Positions 45,561-55,034 of a DNA stretch of 64,000 nt are shown in pieces. The notes below the pieces were generated by a model. The model searched no databases. It saw only the letters and a list, made by a program, of their open reading frames with translations, and was not told where the DNA came from. The position numbers and the translations under genes were made by a program. How positions within the stretch are numbered: position 1 is the first letter of the stretch; each line of letters begins with the position of its first letter. The stretch is taken from contig JAJXWJ010000009.1 of NCBI GenBank assembly GCA_021781655.1, positions 1 through 64,000 on the forward strand, given 5' to 3'. The DNA comes from Bacillota bacterium (lineage in GTDB: Bacteria > Bacillota > Clostridia > Clostridiales > Clostridiaceae).

Positions 45561-46364
45561 ATGGAAAAAGTTAATATATTAGGCACAGGTAGTGCTATGG
45601 TAACAAAATGCTATAATACTTGTTTTACAATTTCAAATGGGAATGAACATTTTTTAGTGGATACTGGCGGAGGTAATACGATTCTAACAAATTTAGAGAA
45701 GTTAAATATAGATATAAATAAAATTCATCATGTTTTTATATCACATAAACATAATGACCATATTACAGGAATAATCTGGATTATAAGAGCTGTAGCCCAA
45801 GCTATGATAAATGGTAATTACGATGGGAATTTAACTATTTATAGTCACCAGAATAATATTGAGGCTATAAATATAATAGCTGATTTACTGTTAGAAAAGA
45901 AGTTTTTAAAGTATATAGGGGATAGAATAATATTTAGTGAAATTAGCGATGGATGCAATGTAAATATTTTAGATTGGAACGTTAATTTTTTTGATATCAA
46001 AAGTACTAAACAACTTCAATTTGGCTTTACTACAATGCTAAAAAACAATAAAAAGCTTACATTTTTGGGAGATGAGCCGTATAAAGAAGAACTTTTTAAG
46101 TATGCAAATGAGGCAGATTATCTTTTTCATGAAGCATTTTGTTTATATTCACAAAAAGAGATATTTAAGCCATATGAAAAGCATCATGCAACTGTAAAGG
46201 ATGCCTCTATAAATGCAACTAAACTTAATGTTAAAAATTTAGTGTTATACCATACTGAAGACAAAAACATAGAAAAGAGAAAAGAACTTTACATGAAAGA
46301 AGGAATTGAATTTTTTACTGGTAATATTTTAGTACCAGATGATTTAGAGGTCATTGAATTGTAA
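45561..46364 (+). CDS. Metallo-beta-lactamase-fold hydrolase (RNase Z-like)
   Basis: This 267-residue protein has the metal motif SHKHNDHITG near 64, an Asp in FLGDEPYKEE, and the late His in EKHHATVKDAS, in the order seen in RNase Z-like metallo-hydrolases. It may act on nucleic acid or a small phosphodiester; the substrate cannot be told from sequence. TTGGAGG precedes the ATG. It stands alone between two terminators. Confidence 0.82.
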   Translation: MEKVNILGTGSAMVTKCYNTCFTISNGNEHFLVDTGGGNTILTNLEKLNIDINKIHHVFISHKHNDHITGIIWIIRAVAQAMINGNYDGNLTIYSHQNNIEAINIIADLLLEKKFLKYIGDRIIFSEISDGCNVNILDWNVNFFDIKSTKQLQFGFTTMLKNNKKLTFLGDEPYKEELFKYANEADYLFHEAFCLYSQKEIFKPYEKHHATVKDASINATKLNVKNLVLYHTEDKNIEKRKELYMKEGIEFFTGNILVPDDLEVIEL

Positions 46365-46385
46365 TAATAAAATAATATTTGGTTG

Positions 46386-46426
46386 CTAGGGAATAATAAT
46401 ATATAATTTTTTATTCCCTAGTTTAT
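46386..46426. terminator. Stem-loop between convergent genes
   Basis: CTAGGGAATAATAAT pairs with a TTTTATTCCCTAG arm; A/T-rich loop. It lies between the plus-strand hydrolase and the minus-strand hypothetical gene. Confidence 0.65.
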
Positions 46427-46479
46427 TGTACAATTAATAGCTGTAATTATAGCTCTTACTTTTTGGCAAGTAAAGTAAG

Positions 46480-46875
46480 TTATTTTGATACACCTCTTCG
46501 ATTCATTTCAAGTTGATATGCAGTACTTGTGATTTTACCGCCTGCATATAGCTGTTTAAGTTGTGATGTTGTGTACTTAAAAAGTGATGTCGCTGATATA
46601 GTTTTACTGCTTGCACTATTATTTGATACATTATTGCTGGCAGTTAGTGCATTTGAGCCGGCTTTACTAATTTCTACTGTATCGCCATGAGCTGAAACAA
46701 ATTTTGCTGCTAAATTTGGATTACTTGCTTTTTCTTCACCTTTTAAGGCTTCCTTTGCTTTCTCGCTTGGACTTTCATTTGTCTCCTCATTGCCTTTAAC
46801 TCTTGTGGAAGCTTTAGCATTATTTACGGCAGTGCTAGTTTGTGGAGTATTAGCTCCTACTAATAGGTTTATCAT
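46480..46875 (-). CDS. Hypothetical Ser/Ala/Asn-rich protein
   Basis: This 131-residue protein is low in hydrophobics, rich in Ser, Ala, Asn and Lys, and probably disordered in the middle. A short segment, AHGDTVEISKAGSNAL, resembles the DTVEIS-type strand in some flagella-associated small proteins, which is not enough for a call. The ATG at 46875 is preferred, since GAAGGAGATGA lies just upstream; a longer frame from 46899 would translate that site. No function assigned. Confidence 0.65.
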   Translation of the reverse strand: MINLLVGANTPQTSTAVNNAKASTRVKGNEETNESPSEKAKEALKGEEKASNPNLAAKFVSAHGDTVEISKAGSNALTASNNVSNNSASSKTISATSLFKYTTSQLKQLYAGGKITSTAYQLEMNRRGVSK

Positions 46876-47086
46876 ATTATCATCTCCTTCTATAATCAAT
46901 ATTATAAAAGAATTATTAAAATAAGATTAAAATTTAATAAAATATGTATTCCAACTGGATAAGTATTAGCCATGTAAGGGCATATATAACATATTGATAA
47001 AAGCTTATAGTATGTTAAAATAATATAATAAGAGGTTGGCGAATATTATTTCTTTTTAGACAGCCTCAGTAAAAGGTGGTGTAAAA

Positions 47087-48292
47087 ATGGCAGATTTAGA
47101 AACAGAAAACATTGAAGTAAAGTACAAACTAAGAAGTATTAGAGAGTTATTTCAAGGAGACATAATCTTGCATCCTTTGTTTAGAGATGATGGCTTGATG
47201 CTAATAAACAAATATACCAAACTTACACAAACATATATAAAAAAAATCAATGCATACTACAATAAACCATTTTCTGTTATTATTATTGAAAACAATGAAG
47301 ATTTTAGTAAATTTTTAATTAATAAAGGCTATGAAACTGATAATTTTATACAAATGCTGACTCAGGTCGCAGAGGCTACAAAGGAATTTTCGATAATACC
47401 TATGTCGGTTGAATTGTATTTAGGAACAAAAATAAAGCCAAAAGTTATAAAAGAAGAAAATAGTGAAGTAAATGAAGATTATAGTATAATAATTGATACT
47501 TTAGCCTCAACTCCCTTTTGGAATATAATTGAAGAAAATTTAGATTCCCCTATAGCCCAGAATAGGATAAAAAACGTTAAAAATATTTTAATAGATAAAT
47601 TATGCACAGATGTTGAACTTTTAAATTTGCTAAAATTAATGAAGAAGCATGATGATTTATTAATTTTGCATAGTATAAATATGCTTTGCATCTCTTTAAA
47701 CTTAGCAGCATGTCTAGAAATGAAAGAAGAGGAACTTATAGAACTTAGTTTTTGTGCACTATTTTGTAGCATAGGATTTATTAATTTTCCTCCAAAAGAT
47801 TACCACCATTATTTAAGAAAAAAAGTGCATAATGAATTTGCAGATAAAGTAATTAAAAGTTCCATTAAAATATTGTCAAAAACTGAATTTTGCAGAAGTA
47901 AAAACATAATTTATGGAGTTTTAGATCGTTATGAAACTTATAATGGAGAAGGCGCACCATTAAAGAAGAGAGGAAAGGAAATATCGTTATTTGGAAGAAT
48001 ATTATGTATTGTGTCAATATATGAAAGATTAGTTAGCGGATATTTTATGGATAATCCTTTTTCTCATAATGAGGCAATAGATATAATGTGGAATGATGAA
48101 AGAAATATTATAGATTTGGATATACTAAAAATATTTATTTTTAGAACTACAATATATAAAATAGGGCAACCGACACTATTTTATTTTGGTAAGCAAGGCA
48201 AAATTATAGGATTTTCTAATTACATTGAAGCACCTATTTATCCAATAGTAGAATACAGTGATGGTACTATAATAAATTATTATGGTGGTTAA
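47087..48292 (+). CDS. HD-GYP-related protein with degenerate catalytic motifs
   Basis: This 401-residue protein has the N-terminal LRSIRELFQGDIIL...DGLMLINKYTKLTQTYI element seen before HD-GYP domains. Its C-terminal part aligns by pattern with HD-GYP phosphodiesterases that degrade cyclic di-GMP. The metal-binding HDIG position reads CSIG, and the GYP position reads NGEGAPLKKRGKEISLFGRIL. The catalytic His and Asp are thus lost, and it probably senses or binds rather than hydrolyses. The next gene is a double PilZ protein, so a cyclic di-GMP link is plausible. Confidence 0.72.
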   Translation: MADLETENIEVKYKLRSIRELFQGDIILHPLFRDDGLMLINKYTKLTQTYIKKINAYYNKPFSVIIIENNEDFSKFLINKGYETDNFIQMLTQVAEATKEFSIIPMSVELYLGTKIKPKVIKEENSEVNEDYSIIIDTLASTPFWNIIEENLDSPIAQNRIKNVKNILIDKLCTDVELLNLLKLMKKHDDLLILHSINMLCISLNLAACLEMKEEELIELSFCALFCSIGFINFPPKDYHHYLRKKVHNEFADKVIKSSIKILSKTEFCRSKNIIYGVLDRYETYNGEGAPLKKRGKEISLFGRILCIVSIYERLVSGYFMDNPFSHNEAIDIMWNDERNIIDLDILKIFIFRTTIYKIGQPTLFYFGKQGKIIGFSNYIEAPIYPIVEYSDGTIINYYGG

Positions 48293-48402
48293 AAATTATC
48301 ATAATTACAAGTTTATATAATGCCATATAATATTTTTTTATTATATGGTATTATATAACAAAAGAAGATTATAAATAAATTTTTAATTAATATAGCAAGG
48401 GT

Positions 48403-49119
48403 GTGCTTTTAAAATTGGAGAATAGGAGAAAACATTACAGAGTTCAGTTTGAAAAACCTATATGTACTAAGATTTCAATAGTTAAAGTTAATGGGAAAAG
48501 TGTAAAAACAGGGACAAGTCATATTTGCATAGATAACATAGGTATAGGTGGTCTAAAATTTATATCGAGCCTAGATTTTTCTCTCTCTATAAATGCAGTG
48601 ATAGAGTTTCAATGTAAGGTTGCTTCCGATATCTTTAAGTTTTATGGAAGCATAATTAGAAAAGAAAATTTTGAGGAAGGTTTATTAATATATGGTGTTG
48701 AGTTTATAAATAAGGCTGAGGAAAATGTAGAAGCAATTACAAGATTGAACGAATTATTTGAAAATAATGTTATTGGAAAAAATAGCTTTTGCCATGGACA
48801 ATATGAAGAGTGTTTAAAATATAATAAATTTAAAAATGATAGAAGACAATTTGAAAGATATAAGTTAAAAGACAACTTTAAAATAAAGCTTGAAATAAAT
48901 GATGGAAATGATCTAAAAGAAGCAGAGGCCATAATAAAAGATATTTCGGAAAATGGAATTCAAATAAAATCACATGCAAAATTAAGTGTTTCAAGAGAAA
49001 AGGAATTGGGTTTTAAATTTTATGTAGAAGATGAAATAATAAATTCAAAAGGATATATAATAAGATCATTAAAAAATAGGGATAACAGCTATACTTATGG
49101 AGTAAAGTTAGTGGATTAA
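48403..49119 (+). CDS. Tandem PilZ-domain protein
   Basis: This 238-residue protein has two PilZ-like domains, which bind cyclic di-GMP. The first has RRKHYRVQF and DNIGIGGLKF; the second has DRRQFERYKL and DISENGIQIKS. Both show the RxxxR and the (D/N)x(S/G)xxG elements, the first with Gly for Ser. The start is GTG with GCAAGGG upstream. It lies 110 bp after the HD-GYP-like gene and may act as effector in the same circuit. Confidence 0.82.
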   Translation: MLLKLENRRKHYRVQFEKPICTKISIVKVNGKSVKTGTSHICIDNIGIGGLKFISSLDFSLSINAVIEFQCKVASDIFKFYGSIIRKENFEEGLLIYGVEFINKAEENVEAITRLNELFENNVIGKNSFCHGQYEECLKYNKFKNDRRQFERYKLKDNFKIKLEINDGNDLKEAEAIIKDISENGIQIKSHAKLSVSREKELGFKFYVEDEIINSKGYIIRSLKNRDNSYTYGVKLVD

Positions 49120-49374
49120 AATTTCACTTATGATTTTTGTTTTTTTGTTTAAACTAAATAAGATGAAATTTATATTATAGGATGTTGGGAATTTTTATGA
49201 ACACATAAAAATCAAAGAAAAATCGAGAAAATCAATCAAAAGTTGACTTAATTTTCTGTCAATTAGCTTATTTCTATTTGTATATTGTCGTAAGATGGAA
49301 TAAAATATATCTATCAACAAATTATAACTTAATTATAAAAATTAAATATTCCTTATCAGAGAGGGGCTGGAAAT

Positions 49375-49914
49375 ATGAGAGTAACAATTACAGGAAAAAA
49401 CCTAGAGGTAACAAGCGGATTAAGAAGTGCAGTTGAAAAGAAGCTATCAAAGCTTGAAAGATTTTTCAATCCCGATGTAGAAGCTCATGCAACACTAAGC
49501 GTAACAAACTTTATGCAAAAAATAGAAGTAATTATACCTTTCGGTGGGGCTGTACTTAGAGGTGAGGAATCAAATACCGATATGTATGCAGCAATTGATT
49601 TAGTTGCAGATAAAATGGAAAGACAAGTTAGAAAACATAAAAATAAATTAAATAGCAGAAAATATAGCGACTCATTAAAGTTTCATGCCATTCCTGATTT
49701 TGTACCTGAAGGTGATGAAGAGGATAAGAAGGAAGCAAAGATAGTTAGAACAAAGAAGTTTGCAATTAAGCCGATGTCAGAGGAGGAAGCAGTTTTACAA
49801 ATGGAACTTTTAGGTCACAATTTCTTTGTTTTTCAAAATGGAGAATCAAACGATGTTAATGTAGTATATAGAAGAAAAGATGGGAATTACGGTTTGATAG
49901 AACCTAGATTCTAA
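49375..49914 (+). CDS. hpf: Ribosome hibernation promoting factor, long form
   Basis: HPF (also called RaiA) binds 70S ribosomes and, in the long form, pairs them into inactive 100S dimers in stationary phase. This 179-residue protein has the N-terminal S30AE domain (RVTITGKNLEVTSGLRSAVEKKLSKLERFF) and the C-terminal dimerisation domain (IVRTKKFAIKPMSEEEAVLQMELLGHNFFVFQN). The structured RNA at 26575 belongs to a class named for its link with this gene; with the island removed they would be about 5.3 kb apart. The 255 bp upstream has no gene. Confidence 0.96.
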   Translation: MRVTITGKNLEVTSGLRSAVEKKLSKLERFFNPDVEAHATLSVTNFMQKIEVIIPFGGAVLRGEESNTDMYAAIDLVADKMERQVRKHKNKLNSRKYSDSLKFHAIPDFVPEGDEEDKKEAKIVRTKKFAIKPMSEEEAVLQMELLGHNFFVFQNGESNDVNVVYRRKDGNYGLIEPRF

Positions 49915-49925
49915 TTAAAATAAAA

Positions 49926-49964
49926 GTTAGGCATTATTCTTTATAGGATAGTGCCTTTTTTAGT
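49926..49964 (+). terminator. Terminator of hpf
   Basis: AGGCATTATTC pairs with GGATAGTGCCT around a short loop, then a T-run. Confidence 0.82.
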
Positions 49965-50112
49965 ATACTTTAACAATTTAAAAGTTGCTGTCACACAATT
50001 TAAATGATATAATTTATTAGTATGATATTAATATAAATTTGAAAAAATAAATATATCTTTAGAAAATTTATAAGTATCATATATTTTATTTTGAAATAGT
50101 GAGGAAATAATA

Positions 50113-52653
50113 ATGGGAATTTTTTCAGGTGTTTTTGGATCTTATAGTGAAAAGGAAGTTAAAAGAATCGTTCCGATTGTTGATAAAATAGAAAGCATGG
50201 ATGCATCGATGCAGGCTTTAAGTGAAGATGAACTTAAAGGAAAGACAATTGAATTTAAGTCTAGACTAGAAGCTGGAGAAACTTTAAATGATATTCTTCC
50301 AGAAGCTTTTGCAGTGGTTAGAGAAGCATCCAGCAGAGTTCTTGGAATGAAGCATTTTAGAGAACAGCTAATAGGTGGTGTAGTTCTTCATCAAGGAAGA
50401 ATTTCAGAAATGAAAACAGGAGAAGGTAAAACTTTAGTTGCAACATTACCTTGTTATTTAAATGCTTTAACCGGTAAAGGGGTTCATGTAGTTACAGTAA
50501 ATGATTATTTGGCTAGAAGAGATATGGAATGGATGGGTCAATTATATAAGTATTTAGGCTTATCTGTTGGAGTAATTCTTCATAGTTTAACTCAAAGCGA
50601 AAGAAAAGAAGCATATGGATGCGATATTACATATGGAACAAATAATGAATTTGGCTTTGATTATTTAAGAGACAATATGGTTATATATAAAGAGGAAAGG
50701 GTTCAAAGACCTCTAAACTATTCTATCGTTGACGAAGTTGACTCCATTTTAATTGACGAGGCTAGAACACCATTAATCATTTCTGGAGAAGGTGAAAAAT
50801 CTACAGAGTTTTATAGAGTTGCAGATAATTTTGCTAAGTCTTTAAAAAAGGATGATTATACAGTAGATGAAAAATCAAATTCTGTAATTTTAAACGAAGC
50901 TGGAATTGAAAAGGCAGAAAAATATTTCAAGTTAGATAATTATGGAGATCCAGATAATATGGAAATTCAGCATCACGTAGCTCAAGCCTTGAAGGGCAAC
51001 TATATGATGAAAAAAGATAAAGATTACATGGTTAAAGACGGAGAAGTAATAATAGTTGATGAGTTTACAGGAAGACTTATGGAAGGCAGAAGATATAGTG
51101 ACGGCTTGCATCAAGCAATTGAGGCTAAAGAAGGAGTTAAGGTTCAAAAGGAGTCTAAAACTTTAGCTACAATAACTTTCCAAAATTATTTTAGATTATA
51201 TGAAAAGCTTTCTGGTATGACAGGTACTGCCTTAACAGAAGAAAATGAATTTAGAGAAATATATGGTTTGGATGTTATAGTGATTCCTACCCATAGACCT
51301 ATTGCAAGAATTGATTTTCCAGACTTAGTTTATAAAAATGAAATTGGAAAATTTAATGCGATTGTAGATGAAATAGAAGAAACACATAAATTAGGTCAGC
51401 CTGTACTAGTAGGTACAGTAAGTATAGAAAAATCAGAGGTTATTTCTACACTTTTAAAGAAAAAAGGTGTTCCACATCAGGTTTTAAATGCTAAATATCA
51501 TGAAAAGGAAGCAGAAATTATTTCTCATGCAGGAGAAATGGGATCAGTAACAATTGCAACAAATATGGCAGGTCGTGGTACCGATATTAAGCTTGGCGAA
51601 GGTGCATTAGAAGTTGGCGGACTTAAAATTATTGGTACAGAAAGACATGAATCTAGACGTATAGATAATCAGCTTAGAGGACGTTCAGGTCGTCAAGGAG
51701 ATGCTGGTAGTTCTAGATTTTATGTATCTTTAGAAGATGACCTTATGAGAATTTTCGGCTCTGAAAAAATTTCAGCGGTTGTTGATAGATTAGGTCTTGA
51801 TGAATCTGAAGCAATAGAAAGCAAAATGGTAAGTAAATCTATTGAAAGTGCTCAAAAAAAGGTTGAGGGAAACAATTTTGATATAAGAAAAACTCTTCTT
51901 CAATATGATGATGTTATGAATCAACAAAGAGAAATCATGTATAAGCAAAGGACTGAAGTTCTTGAAGGCGAAGATATGAAAGATCAGATTCAAACAATGA
52001 TTAGTGATTTGATTAATACTGTAGTAGATGCTCATCTAAGCGGCCTTGAGGAAAATATAGAGGAAGACTTAGAACATCTTATAGAATATTTAGAAGATAT
52101 TTTCTTACCTAAGGATGCAGTAAGTGTAGAAGAATTTAAAATGATGTCTAATGATGAAATAAAAGATAAGCTTTTAAATATTGCAACAGAGTTGTATAGT
52201 AAAAAGGAAAGCGGATTTGGCTCTGAGCAGTTAAGAGAAATTGAAAGAGTAATTCTTTTAAGAGTTGTTGATACAAAATGGATGGATCATATAGACAACA
52301 TGGATCATTTAAAAAGAGGAATGGGACTTAGAGCATATAGACAGCAAGATCCTGTTCAGGCTTATCAATTCGAAGGAAGCGATATGTTTGAAGAGATGAT
52401 AAATAATATTAAGGTTGAAACAATTAAGTATTTGTATCATGTTGAGGTACAAAGAGCACCGGAAAGGGAAAGAGTTGTTAGAGAAACAGCAACCAATTAT
52501 GAAGCTGAAAAGGAAACTGCCAGAAGGGCTCATGAAAAGGTTGGAAGAAATGATTTGTGTCCTTGTGGTTCGGGAAAGAAATATAAAAATTGTTGCGGTA
52601 GTAGGGTTATAGAATTAAATAAGAGGAGTGAAAATAGTGTTAATAAAGCTTGA
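50113..52653 (+). CDS. secA: Preprotein translocase ATPase SecA
   Basis: SecA pushes secretory proteins through SecYEG using ATP. The 846-residue protein has the Walker [16 protein letters not shown] near 101, [20 protein letters not shown], the [12 protein letters not shown] and GRSGRQGD motifs, and the C-terminal zinc-binding tail [17 protein letters not shown] that contacts SecB-like factors or ribosomes. The order hpf-secA-prfB is conserved in Firmicutes. It overlaps the start of prfB by 17 bp. Confidence 0.97.
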   Translation: MGIFSGVFGSYSEKEVKRIVPIVDKIESMDASMQALSEDELKGKTIEFKSRLEAGETLNDILPEAFAVVREASSRVLGMKHFREQLIGGVVLHQGRISEMKTGEGKTLVATLPCYLNALTGKGVHVVTVNDYLARRDMEWMGQLYKYLGLSVGVILHSLTQSERKEAYGCDITYGTNNEFGFDYLRDNMVIYKEERVQRPLNYSIVDEVDSILIDEARTPLIISGEGEKSTEFYRVADNFAKSLKKDDYTVDEKSNSVILNEAGIEKAEKYFKLDNYGDPDNMEIQHHVAQALKGNYMMKKDKDYMVKDGEVIIVDEFTGRLMEGRRYSDGLHQAIEAKEGVKVQKESKTLATITFQNYFRLYEKLSGMTGTALTEENEFREIYGLDVIVIPTHRPIARIDFPDLVYKNEIGKFNAIVDEIEETHKLGQPVLVGTVSIEKSEVISTLLKKKGVPHQVLNAKYHEKEAEIISHAGEMGSVTIATNMAGRGTDIKLGEGALEVGGLKIIGTERHESRRIDNQLRGRSGRQGDAGSSRFYVSLEDDLMRIFGSEKISAVVDRLGLDESEAIESKMVSKSIESAQKKVEGNNFDIRKTLLQYDDVMNQQREIMYKQRTEVLEGEDMKDQIQTMISDLINTVVDAHLSGLEENIEEDLEHLIEYLEDIFLPKDAVSVEEFKMMSNDEIKDKLLNIATELYSKKESGFGSEQLREIERVILLRVVDTKWMDHIDNMDHLKRGMGLRAYRQQDPVQAYQFEGSDMFEEMINNIKVETIKYLYHVEVQRAPERERVVRETATNYEAEKETARRAHEKVGRNDLCPCGSGKKYKNCCGSRVIELNKRSENSVNKA

Positions 52654-53753
52654 AGAAAATTTAAGTAATATTAAGCATTTAGGAGAAGTCATAGAGGAAA
52701 TAAGGGATTCACTTTGACATAGAAAATATTAAAAGAAGAGTTGAAGAGCTGGAAGGTAAAATGCAGGAACCTAACTTTTGGGATAATATGAAACAGGCTC
52801 AAGAAATAACCCAAGAAGCAAAGTTTTTAAAAGACAGAGTAGAAGGGGTAAGTGGGTTTATTAGTACGGCTTCTGATTTGGAAGTTTTAATAGAAATGTG
52901 TATGGAAGAAGAGGATGAAGAACTTTTTAAAGAAATAAATTTAGAATTAGAAGCTTTAAATAGAGCAGTTGAAAATTTAAGAATAGAAGTTCTTCTTTCT
53001 GGAGAGTATGATAAAAACAATGCATTATTAGATCTTCACACAGGTGCTGGAGGAACAGATGCACAGGATTGGACAGAAATGCTTTTAAGGATGTATACAA
53101 GATGGGCAGATGCAAAAGGATTCAAAGTTGAAACTTTGGATATGCTTCAAGGTGATGAAGCAGGAATTAAAAGTGTAACCTTAAAAATAACCGGGGAATT
53201 TGCTTATGGTTATTTAAAAGCAGAAAAGGGAATCCATAGATTGGTTAGAATATCTCCGTTTAATGCAAATGGTAAAAGACAAACTTCTTTTGCATCCGTT
53301 GAAGTTTTGCCTGAACTTACTCAAAATCAAGATATAGCTATAAGACCAGAAGATTTAAAAATAGATACGTATAGATCCAGTGGTGCTGGTGGTCAGCATG
53401 TAAACAAAACTGAATCAGCAATTAGAATAACTCATATACCTACAGGTATAGTAGTTCAATGCCAAAATGAGCGAAGTCAATTTTCAAATAAGGATACTGC
53501 CATGGCAATGCTTAAAGCAAAGCTAGTAGAATTAAAAGAGAGAGCTCATAAGGATAAAATAGAAGATTTAACAGGTGAACTTAAGGATATAGGATGGGGG
53601 AGCCAAATTAGATCTTACGTATTTCAGCCTTATACCATGGTAAAAGACCACAGAACCGGAGCAGAAGCTGGCAATGTAGATGCGGTAATGGATGGAGATA
53701 TTGACCTTTTTATAAATGAATATTTAAAGCAAAATAAGGGTGCTACTCAATAA
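52637..53753 (+). CDS. prfB: Peptide chain release factor 2, with programmed +1 frameshift
   Basis: RF2 reads UAA and UGA stop codons. The gene starts with GTG at 52637 (GAGGAG upstream) and reads 26 codons to CTT at 52712, then meets an in-frame TGA (52715-52717) followed by C. A Shine-Dalgarno-like AAGGGA sits just before it. Skipping one T continues as [15 protein letters not shown] in the main frame, giving a protein of about 371 residues. The SPF-type anticodon mimic appears as [20 protein letters not shown] (GGQ present). This is the classic autoregulation: low RF2 lets the ribosome shift. An ATG at 52761 is internal and should not be used as the start. Confidence 0.96.
52701..52718 (+). 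promoter_or_regulatory. RF2 programmed frameshift site
   Basis: TAAGGGATTCACTTTGAC contains the internal Shine-Dalgarno-like AAGGGA, the slippery CTT and the TGA stop followed by C, the most shift-prone context. Confidence 0.93.
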
Positions 53754-53782
53754 TAGTAATATTATAAGGGTAGCACCCTTTT
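53735..53782 (+). terminator. Terminator overlapping the prfB 3' end
   Basis: GGGTGCTAC, within the last prfB codons, pairs with GTAGCACCC at 53769-53777, followed by Ts. Confidence 0.8.
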
Positions 53783-53789
53783 TATGTTA

Positions 53790-54224
53790 TTAATTGAAAT
53801 TAAGAATTGATGAATTTATGCTAGATAGGTTCGGAACTATCTTATCTGGTAGGGAATAAAAAGTACTAGTACCAACACAAATAGCACCCATATTCATTTC
53901 TTTTGCTTTTTGAAGAAATGCTTCTTCTGTGCAAAATACGACACAATTTTCTGGATTAACACATATGTTTTCAGCAGATTTTAAAAGCAGAGGTTCCGTG
54001 TCTAAACCATTATTTTTAGAACATTCGATAGAATCAAAGAAATCACAAATATTTAAGTCTTCTAATAATGTATGATCGTTATTTTTTTTTGTAGTAACAG
54101 CAAGCTTCATTCCAGAAATTCTAAGATCTATTAAGAAACGTTTTACGCCAGGTAATATTTCGCCTTGTTTTGTATCAACTATGATGTCATCAAGATTAAA
54201 AATACATCCTTCTACTTGTTTCAT
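53790..54224 (-). CDS. Small HAD-like protein with the nucleophile Asp replaced
   Basis: This 144-residue protein follows the HAD phosphatase pattern: motif I CIFNLDDIIVDT, LPGVKRFLIDLRISGMKLAVTTKK (motif II region with Thr) and ENCVVFCTEEAFLQKAKEMNMGAICVG (motif IV-like). Beta-phosphoglucomutase-type enzymes have DLDGVIxDT; here the first Asp, the nucleophile, is Asn and the motif IV acidic pair is lost. It is also short of a cap domain. It may be a non-catalytic relative. Confidence 0.72.
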   Translation of the reverse strand: MKQVEGCIFNLDDIIVDTKQGEILPGVKRFLIDLRISGMKLAVTTKKNNDHTLLEDLNICDFFDSIECSKNNGLDTEPLLLKSAENICVNPENCVVFCTEEAFLQKAKEMNMGAICVGTSTFYSLPDKIVPNLSSINSSILNFN

Positions 54225-54364
54225 AATATATCACTCCTATATATTGGTTCTTTAAGAAAATAAATGATTAGTATATTTACATTATAATACAAATTATTAT
54301 CTATAATTCTATTGTTAAGTATAATTAACATTTAAATTAAAGAAATTAAATTAATAAATTTCAG

Positions 54365-54393
54365 TTGACAGCTATAAAAAAATCATATATTAT
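54365..54393 (+). promoter_or_regulatory. Sigma-A promoter of the sulfate-assimilation operon
   Basis: A perfect TTGACA (54365-54370) and TATTAT (54388-54393) are spaced by 17 bases. Transcription would start near 54400, which rules out a longer cysC reading frame from the TTG at 54365. Confidence 0.8.
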
Positions 54394-54448
54394 AAAACCT
54401 AATAAACAAATAAGAATTGTAAGTAATAAAATAAAGGTAGGTGATCTT

Positions 54449-55030
54449 GTGAATAAAAATATAGTTTGGCATAACACAAATGTAGATAGAGAAGATAGAG
54501 AAAGGCTCATAAAACAAAAAGGAATAGTATTATGGTTTACAGGACTATCGGGTTCAGGTAAATCAACTATAGCATCTGCCCTTGAAAAAAAACTTTATGA
54601 TATGGGCATGCTTACATATCTACTTGATGGTGACAATATTAGACACGGACTAAACAAAGATTTAGGATTTACAGAAGCTGATAGAATCGAAAACATAAGA
54701 AGAATTTCTGAAGTGGTTAAGCTATTTGTAGATGCAGGAATTATAACCATTGTAACCTTTATCTCACCATTCATTGAGGAAAGAGAAAAAGTAAGAAAAT
54801 TATTAGGTAAGGATTTTATTGAAGTGTTTATAGATTGTCCAATAGAAGTTTGTGAAAAAAGAGATCCTAAAGGTATATATGAAAAAGCAAGAAAAGGTGA
54901 AATTAAAAACTTTACAGGAATAGATTCACCTTATGAAAAGCCATTAAATCCTGAGATAACGGTAGTAACTAATGAATACAGTGTGGAAGCATCAGTTGTG
55001 AAGATAATAGAATATTTAAAAGAGAGGTGA
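54449..55030 (+). CDS. cysC: Adenylylsulfate kinase
   Basis: CysC phosphorylates APS to PAPS. From the GTG at 54449 (AGGTAGGTGA upstream) the protein is 193 residues and starts [20 protein letters not shown], the usual CysC N-terminus. The P-loop is [11 protein letters not shown], and [20 protein letters not shown] is the substrate-binding signature, with [13 protein letters not shown] following. It is first in an operon with aprA-like, ferredoxin, ABC transporter, cysD and cysNC genes, an arrangement known from solventogenic clostridia. Confidence 0.93.
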   Translation: MNKNIVWHNTNVDREDRERLIKQKGIVLWFTGLSGSGKSTIASALEKKLYDMGMLTYLLDGDNIRHGLNKDLGFTEADRIENIRRISEVVKLFVDAGIITIVTFISPFIEEREKVRKLLGKDFIEVFIDCPIEVCEKRDPKGIYEKARKGEIKNFTGIDSPYEKPLNPEITVVTNEYSVEASVVKIIEYLKER

Positions 55031-55034
55031 AAAT

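Noticed and set aside
54365..54448. Longer cysC starting with TTG at 54365
   Set aside because: The first bases form a consensus -35 box with a -10 box 17 bases on; CysC homology starts at the GTG at 54449.
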